From NCBI GenBank assembly GCA_037074765.1, contig JBAMDO010000269.1, positions 1 to 64,000 on the forward strand: a stretch of DNA of 64,000 nucleotides, in the 5' to 3' direction. The notes beneath the pieces were generated by a model. It did not search any database. It saw only the letters and a program-made list of their open reading frames with translations, and was not told the origin of the DNA. The stretch's first letter is position 1. Each line of letters begins with the position of its first letter. Position numbers and translations under genes: made by a program. Positions 1 through 11,280 of the stretch are shown here, one piece after another. The stretch comes from Mansonella perstans. Lineage: Eukaryota > Nematoda > Chromadorea > Rhabditida > Onchocercidae.

Positions 1-873
1 AATTTCTTCAAAACTGCAAATAAGAATTTGATTGATTTTTGATTTTTCTATTACTACTATTAAACCAATAAATTGTAATCGTGATATAAAAATCGTTGTA
101 TTTTTATAGCATAAATATCGCAATTTGAAATTAATAATATTTATGTGAAATTTGCCACTTCAAAAGCTGTCTATTCTAAAATTAATTCTATTTAATTAGT
201 ACACACATTTTGGTGGTCAATTTCAAATTACATTTCTGTTTACAAATAAAGGCATAATAAATTTCATGAGAATATACATAGAAAATACAAAACTGGAATA
301 TCATTCAGTTTATCTCTTTGCATTCTCTTCATGAAAAATTATCCAATTAATATTCCTTCATATAACGAACAGTGATGATGAATCATTTCATAACACTAAG
401 ATTACTTAATTTCAGATTACGGCAAAACTGGAATAGAATCAAATCAAACAGTTAGATTGAAAAAAAAAAGTTCGGGTGGAAAAAAAGACAGGAAAAAATC
501 AATAACTGATGAACTGTATAGAAGGAAGAATTCCAGTTTGGGTATAAAATTTTTTTTTTTAATTCAAAGATATAGCGCACACAATTAGCGAATAATTAAA
601 AATATAATGATAACTCAAATATTTCACTAATTTATTTTCACAACCATTTTTTTCACTCTCTTTTTCTCTCTTCTTTTCTCTATTTCTCTCATAATTTACT
701 TTTTCATTAAAATATATTCCTGAATAGAGCGATGTGTAGAAATCAAAATATAAAACTGGTTCGAGATTGAATAAAAAGAAGTTTAATATTATATCATAGT
801 ACTAAACAGGACTGAATTTTAGAATTATCTTAATGACAGAAAATTTTCATATTTTCATACATACACAAACAAA

Positions 874-883
874 TACACACACA

Positions 884-936
<53 letters not shown>

Positions 937-960
937 ACACATACAGAAAACACACATACA
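874..960. repeat. (AC)n microsatellite
   Basis: Near-perfect CA/AC dinucleotide run with occasional AAAC or AGAC interruptions. It produces a spurious Cys-Val reading frame on the minus strand. Confidence 0.95.
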
Positions 961-2334
961 CTTGCAAAAAAAGGTATTTAACTGTAAATTGTAGAAAAAG
1001 GAAAAAAAAATGACCATAAATAAGGCTAGGCATCATTTTGATGCAAATTTAAAAATTTGTCGCATTTTTTCGACAAAAAACTTAAAATGACATTTAGCTG
1101 AGATATATTACTGAAGGCAATAAACAATTGCAACTAAACACACTATTTCCTTAAACCTGTCAAAGTATTTCTATAGAAAGAATACTAGCAATTTTGCGCC
1201 CAACATCTTCACAGCTAGTTGCTTTTATCCTTTAAGTCAGGGTCAGAGGTTATTATAACTTGCCTTACTTGCTCTAATTGTTTTTTTTAGCAAATTCTAT
1301 CTGCTTTATTATATATTCCTTGGCTTTTCCTTTAACCTTATATAAACGACATATAACGATATATATTTGATATATATTGAACGTCGTCATTAGGTTGCGC
1401 CCACAATTATAATGAACTATTAATGCTGTGGCTCTTTTTTCTCTGTTAATTAATTAATTAAGATTATGAGCAGATGGTTTTCTTTTTTAGCATTAATTTT
1501 TAATACAAATTAATGTTTATTAAAAAATGAAAATTTTAAATTATTTAATTTGATAAAAAATGAAACTTTTCATGTTTCGTTTGTTTGTTTTCAAGTTTTT
1601 AACAAAATTCATTTTGATAATTAAAATTCAAATTCTAGGAGTGAAAAAAAATTTATTATTTTATTCTTTTGATCAGTCACATTTTAAATATCACTCTAAT
1701 AATGCCATTATCTATCATCTGTGGTAAAATTGTTGACAATTTATGCAAAACATGATTGATAATTGGAATTAGCTCAAGATGAAAGAAAGTTCAAGAAGGT
1801 CAAATATTTAGCCATTTGCTTACATCATATTCAATTCCTGTCAATGTCTCGCCGTCATTCACTTATTTCAGTTGAAAATTTTTTTGCAGATTTTACAGCT
1901 AATTAAATGATTGATGGTAAAATTTATTCATTCTAACAAAAAAATGATATGCTATTATTTTGAACGTCAAACAATCATCTTTTTTTTTCATTTTCCTGAT
2001 CTTCGAAAATTTTCAAATTTGAAAAGATCTCCAAAATCCATTCATAAAAATGCTTTTAAATTTAAAGCATTAGAACTGCAAATTGATTGGAAAGTAGACG
2101 GCCCATTTTTTTTTTTTTTGAAATTGATAGCTCTCCAATATAATAACAATTAAATGCAAACTTTTGTAAACACTATCCACCAGAAGTTAATCACATCTTT
2201 TTCCTAAGTAAACAACATATAAACGAACGAAATATTTTTCATCGGAACAATAAGCATATTATATATGTAAACTATTAAATAATTTGTATTTTACTGTAAA
2301 AAGGAATAATAAAGGGATAATTATTGTTCACTGT

Positions 2335-2460
2335 TCTTGTTCCGATCCTTGCTATTATTATTGTTGTTGCAATATTATCGTTGTTGTTGTTGTCATTTTG
2401 CTTTTGTTGTTGTTATTGTTATTGTTATTACTGTTCTCCTTATTGTTGTTTTTATAATTT
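2335..2460. repeat. (GTT/ATT)n trinucleotide-rich tract
   Basis: Imperfect alternation of GTT, ATT and TTG triplets, with a similar (AAT/GAT) tract a few hundred bases on (about 2620-2700). No coding potential is visible. Confidence 0.8.
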
Positions 2461-3343
2461 TCGTTTGCTTTTTATTGCACTTTTGTTATCATGAAAATAT
2501 AATCATATAAGTAGGTAGTATGGGAAAGATTGAAAATATGATTTAATATGATCAAGACAGAGTGATGATATTAGGCAAAAAAAAATCGATTGACAATTAT
2601 TCATAGAAATAAATGCTGGTAATAACAATAGTGGTATTGATGATGATCATGGTAATGGTGATTGTAATAGTAATAATGATAATAGTAATATTGTTAATGA
2701 TTATGAATTATCTCATTCAAATGTGAGCATAGGAAGAGAGAATGAAAGCAGCAAACTAATATGACTTTTTTCCTTAGTGAAATGATATTTGTGAATACTG
2801 GAAACATAGATGAAACAGCGACAACAATTGTTTCCTATGACAATGATTGGCATATTATCACAGTCATTGTGACTATCATTTGTTATCATTGTTATCAGCG
2901 CCTTTATCATCACTATTATAATTCATGAAGCTATCAGTTTCAGTTGCACTTTACAAGTTCAATCATTAATCTGATAATATAAGGAATATAAATTCTAATT
3001 TCTTTTCTCCTCTCTTCACTATTTTACTAAACGAATTTAGCACAATTAAAAAAGTTAATTGATTTGGGAAAAAATTCAACAAATCAATCAATCTCTTTTT
3101 AACTCCAATTTTTTTTATTTCAGTTTTTCAATATTTGAATGAAAAAATTACTAACAAAGAAAATAAATAATCTTTTTGATCTTTTAATCACAATAAGCTG
3201 TTGAAATACATTACAACTTACTGTAAATTGAAACGAATTATATCGATGACATTTATGTAATTTTGTCGAAAATTTTTCGACGAAAATATTTCCAAAAAGA
3301 ACTTTTTTTCGTGAATTAAAAATTTTCAAAATTTCGAAAATTA

Positions 3344-3402
3344 TGCCTTTAGCTTTTAATTTTAGCCTTTAGCTGCCTTTAGCCTTTAGCCTTTAGCTTT
3401 TA
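3344..3402. repeat. short heptamer repeat (GCCTTTA)n
   Basis: About six imperfect copies of a GCCTTTA/GCTTTTA heptamer lie in tandem. The unit resembles but is not the nematode telomere hexamer (TTAGGC), and the period is seven. Confidence 0.8.
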
Positions 3403-4349
3403 ACTTTTTTTAAAAATATTTCTCTTTTAAATTTCGTTAAGAAAATTTTAAATTAGCAATTAATAATTTTCATTAGCATTATTTGCTTTTTGTCATTACT
3501 AATTGATGGTAGCGTTGAAATTCATGCGACAACAACGGTTCTTATCTATCGCTCTCTTCTATCTTTTGCCATTTGAAGGTGTGACAATAGTACCAATATG
3601 CAAATTATCAACGGTTGACTGAGCATTTATTTCTAAAGCTCATCCTTATTTGCCCTTCAAAATTGACAACCACTTCCTGTCTTTTGAGTTTTCGCTACTA
3701 TTTTCTTTTCCTTCCTTTCATACTCAACACTTTTCTTTACCGTAACCATCTATGATTTCATCGTGTTTTATGTTACTGTAAGTAATCTCATTAATGATAT
3801 TGTAAAACAAATGCCCTATACTCATTTCTTACTTGCAATCCTAAATCATAATCCATCAAAAATTATCATTATCATTAGTGATATCAGTTTCATTATCATC
3901 ATCATCTTAATCATCATTATTTCCATGGTATTATCGGTTAATATTATAAATTCCAATTTTTCTTTTTTTTATTTTAATTTCTTTACAGCAATATTTTTTA
4001 TAATTAAAATTTTAAAAAAAAAGAAATCTTTTTGAATTGAAAGATAATTTCAGCAAAGTTTTTGTATGAAATTTATTAATTAATGCTTCATTAATTAATA
4101 TTTCACAAAACAAAAAAAGAGTAAATCAACACTATACTAGCGATAAAGAAAGAATTTCCCTGATTTTTTATCATATTACTTAAAATTAGAAAAGCAATGA
4201 TTTACATTATTTAAAATTTCAATTCATACCATCATAGTATGAGTTGAAATTGATTTATTTCAATTTGAAACAATAAAATATGAAATTAAAAAATATAATC
4301 GATAAACTAACTTATGAATATATAAATATATAAATGTCAATTTATGATT

Positions 4350-4740
4350 AAAAGAATAAAATTATAAAGAGGAGAAGAAAGAGAGAGAAGGAGAAAGAAG
4401 AGATTTTTTGTAGGATATAATAAATGAGGGATAAAGAGTATTAGATGAGTGTATATAAATACATATTCCTATAAATGTATTTATATATGGAATTAAATTT
4501 AGGTATTAATAGAATAAAATTAAGAGAGATGAAAAATAGTGAGAGAGAGAAAGAAGGGAATTTTTATAGTATATAATAAATAAAGAAAAAAGGATAGAAG
4601 ACGCATGAGTTTTTAAGTATATCATTATTCAAGTATATTTATGTATAAAATTCAATTCAGATTAATAAAATAAATTCATAAAATGAGACAGACAGAGAGA
4701 GAAAAGAGTTTTTGTAGAATATAATAAATAATGGAAGAAG
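4350..4740. repeat. degenerate tandem repeat, three copies of about 150 bp
   Basis: Three successive blocks share the same order of elements: an AATAAAAT core, a purine-rich GAGAGAGAAAGAAG run, then TATAATAAAT, then a GGATxGATGA stretch. The TATAATAAAT landmark falls at 4415, 4572 and 4720, giving spacings of 157 and 148 bp. The copies are clearly diverged from each other. Confidence 0.7.
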
Positions 4741-5050
4741 GATTGATGATAGATGAATCTAAATCTCGATATTGTGGCGGTATGTTGCGTAATTGAGGGG
4801 TTCATATGTTGTATATCTGTGTTCCATGATTGTTTGCATAATAAAATTCATTGTGCTTCATTTCAAATCTCTCTATTGTAATTTTACGAAGCGATCCATA
4901 TCTTTTTGGTCTCCTGGGATATTGAATATTTTTGAGGCATGCCGACGACGATGACATTCACTTCCTGTAATTCACATAGTCCGTTCAATGAAAAAGGCAT
5001 CTTTTTCATTCCCTCACTTCACTTCACTTCACCTCATTATTACTTAACCA

Positions 5051-5076
5051 CTACTACTACTACTACTACTACTACT
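5051..5076. repeat. (CTA)n microsatellite
   Basis: Eight perfect CTA triplets in a row. Confidence 0.9.
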
Positions 5077-5753
5077 TCTGCCATTGTTGTAACTAATACA
5101 TAAATTTACGATTACCTTAAATTACGATAAAATGAGAGAATATGATTGAAAATTAGGAACCAATTCGTTCAACATTCATAATCATTTTCTTCCTTCATCA
5201 ATACATACTTGATTTCTTATACAACTTTTTTTTTTTTTTTTTTCTTGTATATTTCAAATTTAAAAAAAAGTGATAAAATTATATTCATTTTGAAAGTTAT
5301 ATATTTATTCTATTTAGTTAAGTTATTTAAGTATGAAAAGAAATTTGCAAAAGAAAAAAGTCATCAAATAATTTTTTTTATTAATTAACACATTGAATGA
5401 CAATTACAATGATTATGACTGCTCATTTGCAGTTTTTTTTTTTGATGATATACAAAACAAAAATAATATGAAAAAAGAATGTTATATATCATTTTAATTA
5501 TTTATTTTCATTAGATTTTACGAATTTCAAAATTTTTTTTGGAACAATGATGAAACAATTCAAAAATATTTTAGAAAAAGTTATCCAACAAAATGTTTTT
5601 AATTATTAAACATTGAAATTGTTTAATTAGTATTAGCAAATAATGAAGTTGATTTTGTTCAAAATCATAATTAAAAAAGATTCATAATAGTTTACATAAA
5701 TAAAAAGCCTCAATAAAAAAAAAAAAGATTATAATTAATATTCATGTACATGC

Positions 5754-5848
5754 ACTTATACTTAATAACATTAATCATTATTAATCATTACTTTTATACT
5801 TAATAACACTAATCATTGCTTTTATACTTAATAACACTAATCATTCGC
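5754..5848. repeat. tandem repeat, about 30 bp unit
   Basis: Three tandem copies of a unit containing TTATACTTAATAACACTAAT followed by CATT; the last two copies are nearly identical and the first carries a small internal duplication of TTAATCATTA. Confidence 0.85.
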
Positions 5849-6489
5849 ATTCATATTCACTAATACTAACCTTATTAGATTACAAAGTAAGAAAAAAAAA
5901 TTTTTTTTTCAAATATTTCAAAACCATTTCACTTCATTTTTTTTGTTTCTTTTAATACTGAATAATTTTTCTCAATTAACATTTTAAAACTAAACGATTA
6001 AAAAAAAAAATTTTTTTTCTGGCCAACATCACATCATCAGCTACTTTCGTCGCAATTTCTCTTCTATTTTAAGCTAATCAAGTTTTATCGTCCATTTATG
6101 GCTAACTAAAGAAATTGGCTAGAGTGAATGAGGAGAAAAAATGTTACCAACAACATGAGAGAAGTAATAATTGAAGCAGAAGAAGAAGAAGACGAAGAAT
6201 GAGTGAATAATCTCACACTTTCATAAATTTTTATTGATACTCTCATTTGGGTATTTTACTAATAGTGGTGCTTGTGATTGTGGTTGAATTAAAATTTTTC
6301 ATCTTTTTTTTTTGCTTAAATTAAACACTCTTAAATTTTCTTTCTTTGTCTATCTATCAGATATTCTAGATATTTAAATAATACTAAATAGTAGTAGTAG
6401 TAGAATGGTTTGTTTAAATTAATTATCTCCAGGTTAATTTGTTATCATTATCAATATTATCATTACTGATTTTTGCTATTATCAAGTCA

Positions 6490-6730
6490 TACTTAATTTT
6501 ACTATTATTATTATTTACTTTATTTCGTTACCGCCATTATTATCATTATCAATGTTGCTAACTATCACATTATATTTAACATAATTATTATTACTTATTT
6601 TGCTTCGTTACTATTATTATCATTACTGTTATCACCACCATTATTATCATTATCAATGTTGGTAACTATCACAATATATTTAACATAATTCTTATTACTT
6701 ATTTTGTTTCGTAACTATTGTTATTACTAA
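6490..6730. repeat. 104 bp minisatellite in an ATT/ATC-rich tract
   Basis: The string CAATGTTG/CTAACTATCAC occurs at 6550 and again at 6654, and the roughly 100 bases around each copy align closely (TATTTAACATAATT, TTACTTATTTTG, TTTCGTAACTATT). A more decayed partial third copy begins near 6490. The surrounding 6430-6930 is generally (ATT/ATC)-rich. Confidence 0.8.
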
Positions 6731-7570
6731 TATAATTATTATCACTAGTGATGTTACTATAATCATATCATACTAAATAATAATAGTATTACAATCATTA
6801 TTGTTGCAAGCCGTATCGTTATCATTATTTTGTTCTCTTAATCAACTATTACTGTTATTGCTAGTATTTTTCTATTAATATTATTTATTCATATAGTATA
6901 ACCATTATTATTATTATTATTACTGTCATCACTATTTTGAAGTAATTTTCATCATTGTAATGATAATATTAACATTAAAATGCTGAAAATTAGCTATTGC
7001 TTACTGTAATTCTAGTATCTTAATCATGTAAGATACTATCATTGATAGCATCAGCTAAACTCTGCCATTCTTCTCTCTACATTTATTGATTATTTGGTAT
7101 TCTAAATACTGTTCTTTTTTTTCTCTTTTTTACTTTTCTCTATCATGAATAATTTTTAATAGAACTATTTTTATTTTATTCTATTTCTCTTCTTCGCTTT
7201 TAATCATCTTAGCTAATCGTAATAAAATAAATGAATAAACCGCCTTACGATTATATTTAGTCTAATTGACTTACATTAAAACTTCAGCATACTCTCATTC
7301 TCTAATTGTTTCCTCCATTTTTCTCTGAAAAATAAAAAGAAAATAATTTCTTTTAATTCTTTTTATTTTTTTATAACCTAAAACTATCGTATAATTAAAC
7401 CAAAATTGTCTTTTTTACACTAAGCATTTCATTTTTATTGAAAATTAAAAAAAGAAAAGAAAAAGGAAGAAAATAAAACTTTTCAATTTTTTTTTTTTTT
7501 TTATTTTCAAAATTATTTCATTTAATTAAATATTTACAGTATTATTTCGTTTTTTTTCTTTATAAAAGTA

Positions 7571-7648
7571 TACTGAATGTTACGGTAATCAAAATGTGAT
7601 AAAAAATACTACTGAATTATACGGTAGTCAGAATATGATAACAAAATA
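7571..7648. repeat. imperfect direct repeat, about 38 bp unit, two copies
   Basis: TACTGAAT..TACGGTAATCAAAATGTGATAA at 7571 is followed by TACTGAAT..TACGGTAGTCAGAATATGATAA at 7610, a diverged tandem duplication. Confidence 0.75.
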
Positions 7649-7835
7649 ATAATCATACGATAGATTTGATCATAAAATTTAGCTTTGAAAAAAAAAATTA
7701 CATAATTGTAAATGATACGGAATTATTCGGGAAACTATTCAGAAATATTGGGTAATGAATTAAGGAATTGTTATAAAGATTTAAATTATCAAAATCATTG
7801 TACTATCTATCATCTATGTATATTTGTATATATGT

Positions 7836-7846
7836 GCATGTGTATG

Positions 7847-7882
<36 letters not shown>

Positions 7883-7901
7883 ATGTGTATGTAGTGTGTG
7901 T

Positions 7902-7932
<31 letters not shown>

Positions 7933-7990
7933 CATGTGTATGTGTGTGTGTGTGTTGTGTGTGGTGTGTGTGTGTGTGTGTGTTGTGTGT

Positions 7991-8073
<83 letters not shown>

Positions 8074-8082
8074 TGTGTGTGT

Positions 8083-8120
<38 letters not shown>
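7836..8120. repeat. long compound (TG)n microsatellite
   Basis: About 280 bases of TG repeat, broken in its first half by two copies of a GCATGTGTATGTAGTG interruption and a third partial one, then by TTG and GG interruptions, and nearly pure TG after about 7995 with TATG punctuation. All six overlapping open frames here are Cys-Val or His-Thr repeats created by the dinucleotide. Confidence 0.97.
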
Positions 8121-8348
8121 ACATCTATATATTTTAACCACCTGGTTATTAGCTATATGAAATGAATATGAAACGTACCAGACACAAGATGTGCGCCGTA
8201 TAGCTTATCTGCTAATGAGAGATGATTTGATGGTAATAAATTGTTCGAATTAAAAGCCATTTTTATTAACAGCTTATACAATAAAAGCGGCATGAAGAAA
8301 AAGAAGGGGAAGAAGGTTGATGATATATTGGGTACAATCTACACATAT

Positions 8349-8379
8349 CACCTGTCCTTATATGACCTTTATACAGGTG
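8349..8379. promoter_or_regulatory. candidate regulatory islet: inverted E-boxes around a CArG-like core
   Basis: CACCTG at 8349-8354 and its inverse CAGGTG at 8374-8379 flank CCTTATATGA (8356-8365), which resembles a CArG box with one mismatch. The motif assignment follows general knowledge of bHLH and MADS binding sites; regulatory function is inference only. Confidence 0.25.
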
Positions 8380-9079
8380 AATAATGAAAGAGAATGTGAG
8401 AGATGAGATGAAGAAGTGAAAAAGAGAAAAAAAAAAGCAATGCGAAGAAAAGTGATAAATGTAAAAATGTTAAAATTTTTTATAATTACAAACAAAAAAA
8501 AAATTAAAATTTTAGAAAGTGAAAAAATCTAAAATGCTTTTAAAAATGTTACACAAAAAAAGAAAATGTAAAAAAGTTATGAGTGAAAAAAAAAAAAGAA
8601 GGAAAAAGATAAAAAAAAAAATTGGAGGCGAAAAAAAATAAAAATCAAGGAGAGTAATTAACCGATCCTGGATTATCTGTTCTGGGGGGTGATGAATTTT
8701 CTTTTAATGAAAAGGTCAAAAAGGTTACCGCTCATCATATAACTTGAAATTAGATCTATTGTTTCTTCATGATTTTCTTCGTCATGTTCACAATCGATTA
8801 CGATATCATCAATTCAGTGTTTCTGCATTTTTCAAACAATCTCTTTCTTCATTTGACTTTTCTGTTAATAGCCGTACATTTAATATTTTATTTCAATTCA
8901 TTAATCTTTTTTTAATTAACAAATAGTACAATTGAAATTTTTTGAAAAAAAAATTCTATCAACCAAATTGATATTATTATTATTATTGTTTCAATCAATT
9001 TTTCCAAAATTATTAATTAAGCATGAAAAATTTTTTTCTACTCTTAAAAGTTGCAAAATCTATTAAGTAATATCATTTG

Positions 9080-9320
9080 CTAATTATTATCATTATTATC
9101 ATCATTATTACTATTATCATTATTATTACTATTATTATTATTATTGTTATTAATATTATTATTGTTTTGCCATTATTGTTATTCTCATCACTATAATATT
9201 ATTATTATCACTATTATTATCATTATTATTATTATTATTACTACCACTATTATTATCGTTGTTATTATAATACTACTATTATTATTATTGTTATTGCTAA
9301 AATTATTATTGTTATTACTC
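9080..9320. repeat. (ATT)n / (ATC)n trinucleotide tract
   Basis: Imperfect repeat of TTA/ATT triplets interspersed with ATC and GTT. Confidence 0.9.
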
Positions 9321-10032
9321 GTAGGAAAATTTTATAATTTTCCAAGCTTAATATACTTTAAGAAAAATGGTTTTTTTTCTTTGATGATTGTTTGATAAAT
9401 TTTCTAAAGTTTTTCTATTTTATTACAAATTTACCAGTAAATCCATTTCAAAAATTATTTGAAATCATTTTTTTTTTTGTATTATTTTTATTTTTCTTTT
9501 TTTTCCTGGAAAAGAAAAAAATTAAAATTGTTAAATTTGTAGGAAATTTTAGAATTAAATAAAATTTTACATCGAAAAATTTAAAAAATTTTCCCTTTCT
9601 CTTCATATATATATATTCTCGAAATTACAATAGTAGTAGTAGTAATAATAATTGACAAGTGAGACTGAACAATACAAAATTATAATTGTAGTCAAAGATG
9701 AAAATAATATGGGACAAAAAGAGATTGAATTGAGGAAAAGAGTGAAAAATGAATAGCCATGAAATGTTGGAGACAAGACGGATTAGCGGTACTCCCTTCA
9801 TTGCGACCTCCTTTTTGAATTAGTCCATTTTTCCGATCCCCAATCACTCCATGGATCATTATTGATGATGATAGAGACCGGAGTGTGGTTATTGCTTCAA
9901 ACATTGATACTTATGTGTACATCATCTTTCATGACTATTTTTCACTAATACCGTTACTACTACCATTGCTGTAACCAATCAACCGGTAGTTGCAATTAAC
10001 GCTATTTATTATTCATGGATAACTTTACTTGA

Positions 10033-10140
10033 CACTATTACGAATGATGGTGATGATAATGATGACGATGATGGCAATAATAATGATGATGACAATAATT
10101 GTAATGTTGATGACAATGATGATGATAATTATCATTATTA
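10033..10140. repeat. (GAT/AAT)n trinucleotide tract
   Basis: Imperfect repeat of GATGATGAC/AAT triplets. Confidence 0.9.
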
Positions 10141-11074
10141 CTTAATTGAGGAAAAAATGAAATGAAAAAATTCTAAAATTTATTTATATGAATCATAATA
10201 ATGATGATCTGTCTAGCTATAAATAGACTAGTAGGAATGAGCATCATATATATGTACAAAGAGATCTAGCGATACAGTATCTAAGTATTCAATGTAATTG
10301 CGAAATATAATTTATTGTGAGAGTTACTACACCAATCATCATCATGCATCTCTCTTCTTTAATTCAACTGCAAAATTAATTGGCAGATAAGAGGAAAAAG
10401 AAAAATAAATGAGAAAAAACGAAATTATGAAAAAATAAAGAAATCAAAATTATTTGAAAAAAAATTAAATATTAAAAAGTTGCTGTAACATTGATTTTAT
10501 CATATTTTATTTTAATGCATCTTTTATTTCCTATTTTTATTTTTACCTTATTGAGAACTCAAATTACTACTGTTATTAATCAATTTAATGAAGTAAACAA
10601 TGTAGTAGTTAAAAAGATTTGTGACCAATTGATTGGGAGAAAAAGAAATGTTTTGAAACAAAATTCGATGCTAAACTATCAAATCATTGTTTATGGATCA
10701 TTTCAATATTTTATTTATAATTATAAACAAAGAAAGCAAAAAAAATAAATAAATAAAAATAGAAATGAATTGTAAAAACAATTTCTAAGGACTTTGATTT
10801 AGATTTGAATAAGAAAGAAATTAAAAATAAACAAATAAACGTAATAATCAATAAAACTTTGCTTATTATTTCATTCATTTCTTATTACTGTTTAATATTT
10901 AATGTTTTTCTTATTACTGTTTAATATTTAAATTATTTTCCTAGTTTATAAGTAATTTTTGTAACAAGAAAAAAAATTGCCATAAACTTTATATTTCTTA
11001 TAAAATATTGATTAAGAAAAAAGAGAATAAAACAAGTAGTAGATGGATATTTGATAATAAATTCACTACGAACT

Positions 11075-11280
11075 ATTAGCAAATGCTGCCGTTGAAGCTC
11101 GGGAAATGCAATAATGTTTTAGCTGATCGCTAAATGTACATATGTGTGTGTACGTTGTTTTGTGTATGATATGAATTTGGGCGGGGAGCACTTTCATCAG
11201 TGGACGAAAGAGGCGGGGGAGCAACACTGGAAGTGGTAAGAGAGGCGACGAGAAAAGATCGAAACTAAAGCTTTATCCAG
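11075..11280. promoter_or_regulatory. GC-richer islet with two GC boxes
   Basis: In the middle of the AT-rich desert, about 200 bases are of visibly higher GC and normal complexity, with GGGCGGGGAG at 11179-11188 and GGCGGGGGA at 11212-11220. These match the GC-box consensus bound by Sp/KLF zinc-finger factors. No reading frame of note crosses it. A distal promoter or enhancer of the downstream homeobox gene is a reasonable guess but is not shown. Confidence 0.3.

Noticed and set aside
3338..3402. Possible interstitial telomere repeat
   Set aside because: The unit is a heptamer (GCCTTTA); the nematode telomere is TTAGGC with a period of six.
7798..8165. Overlapping open frames of 79-120 codons on both strands
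   Set aside because: They are translations of the (TG)n repeat (Cys-Val, His-Thr) and have no other content.
10491..10748. 85-codon open frame
   Set aside because: AT-rich, hydrophobic then Lys-rich, with no recognisable domain, splice partner or promoter context.
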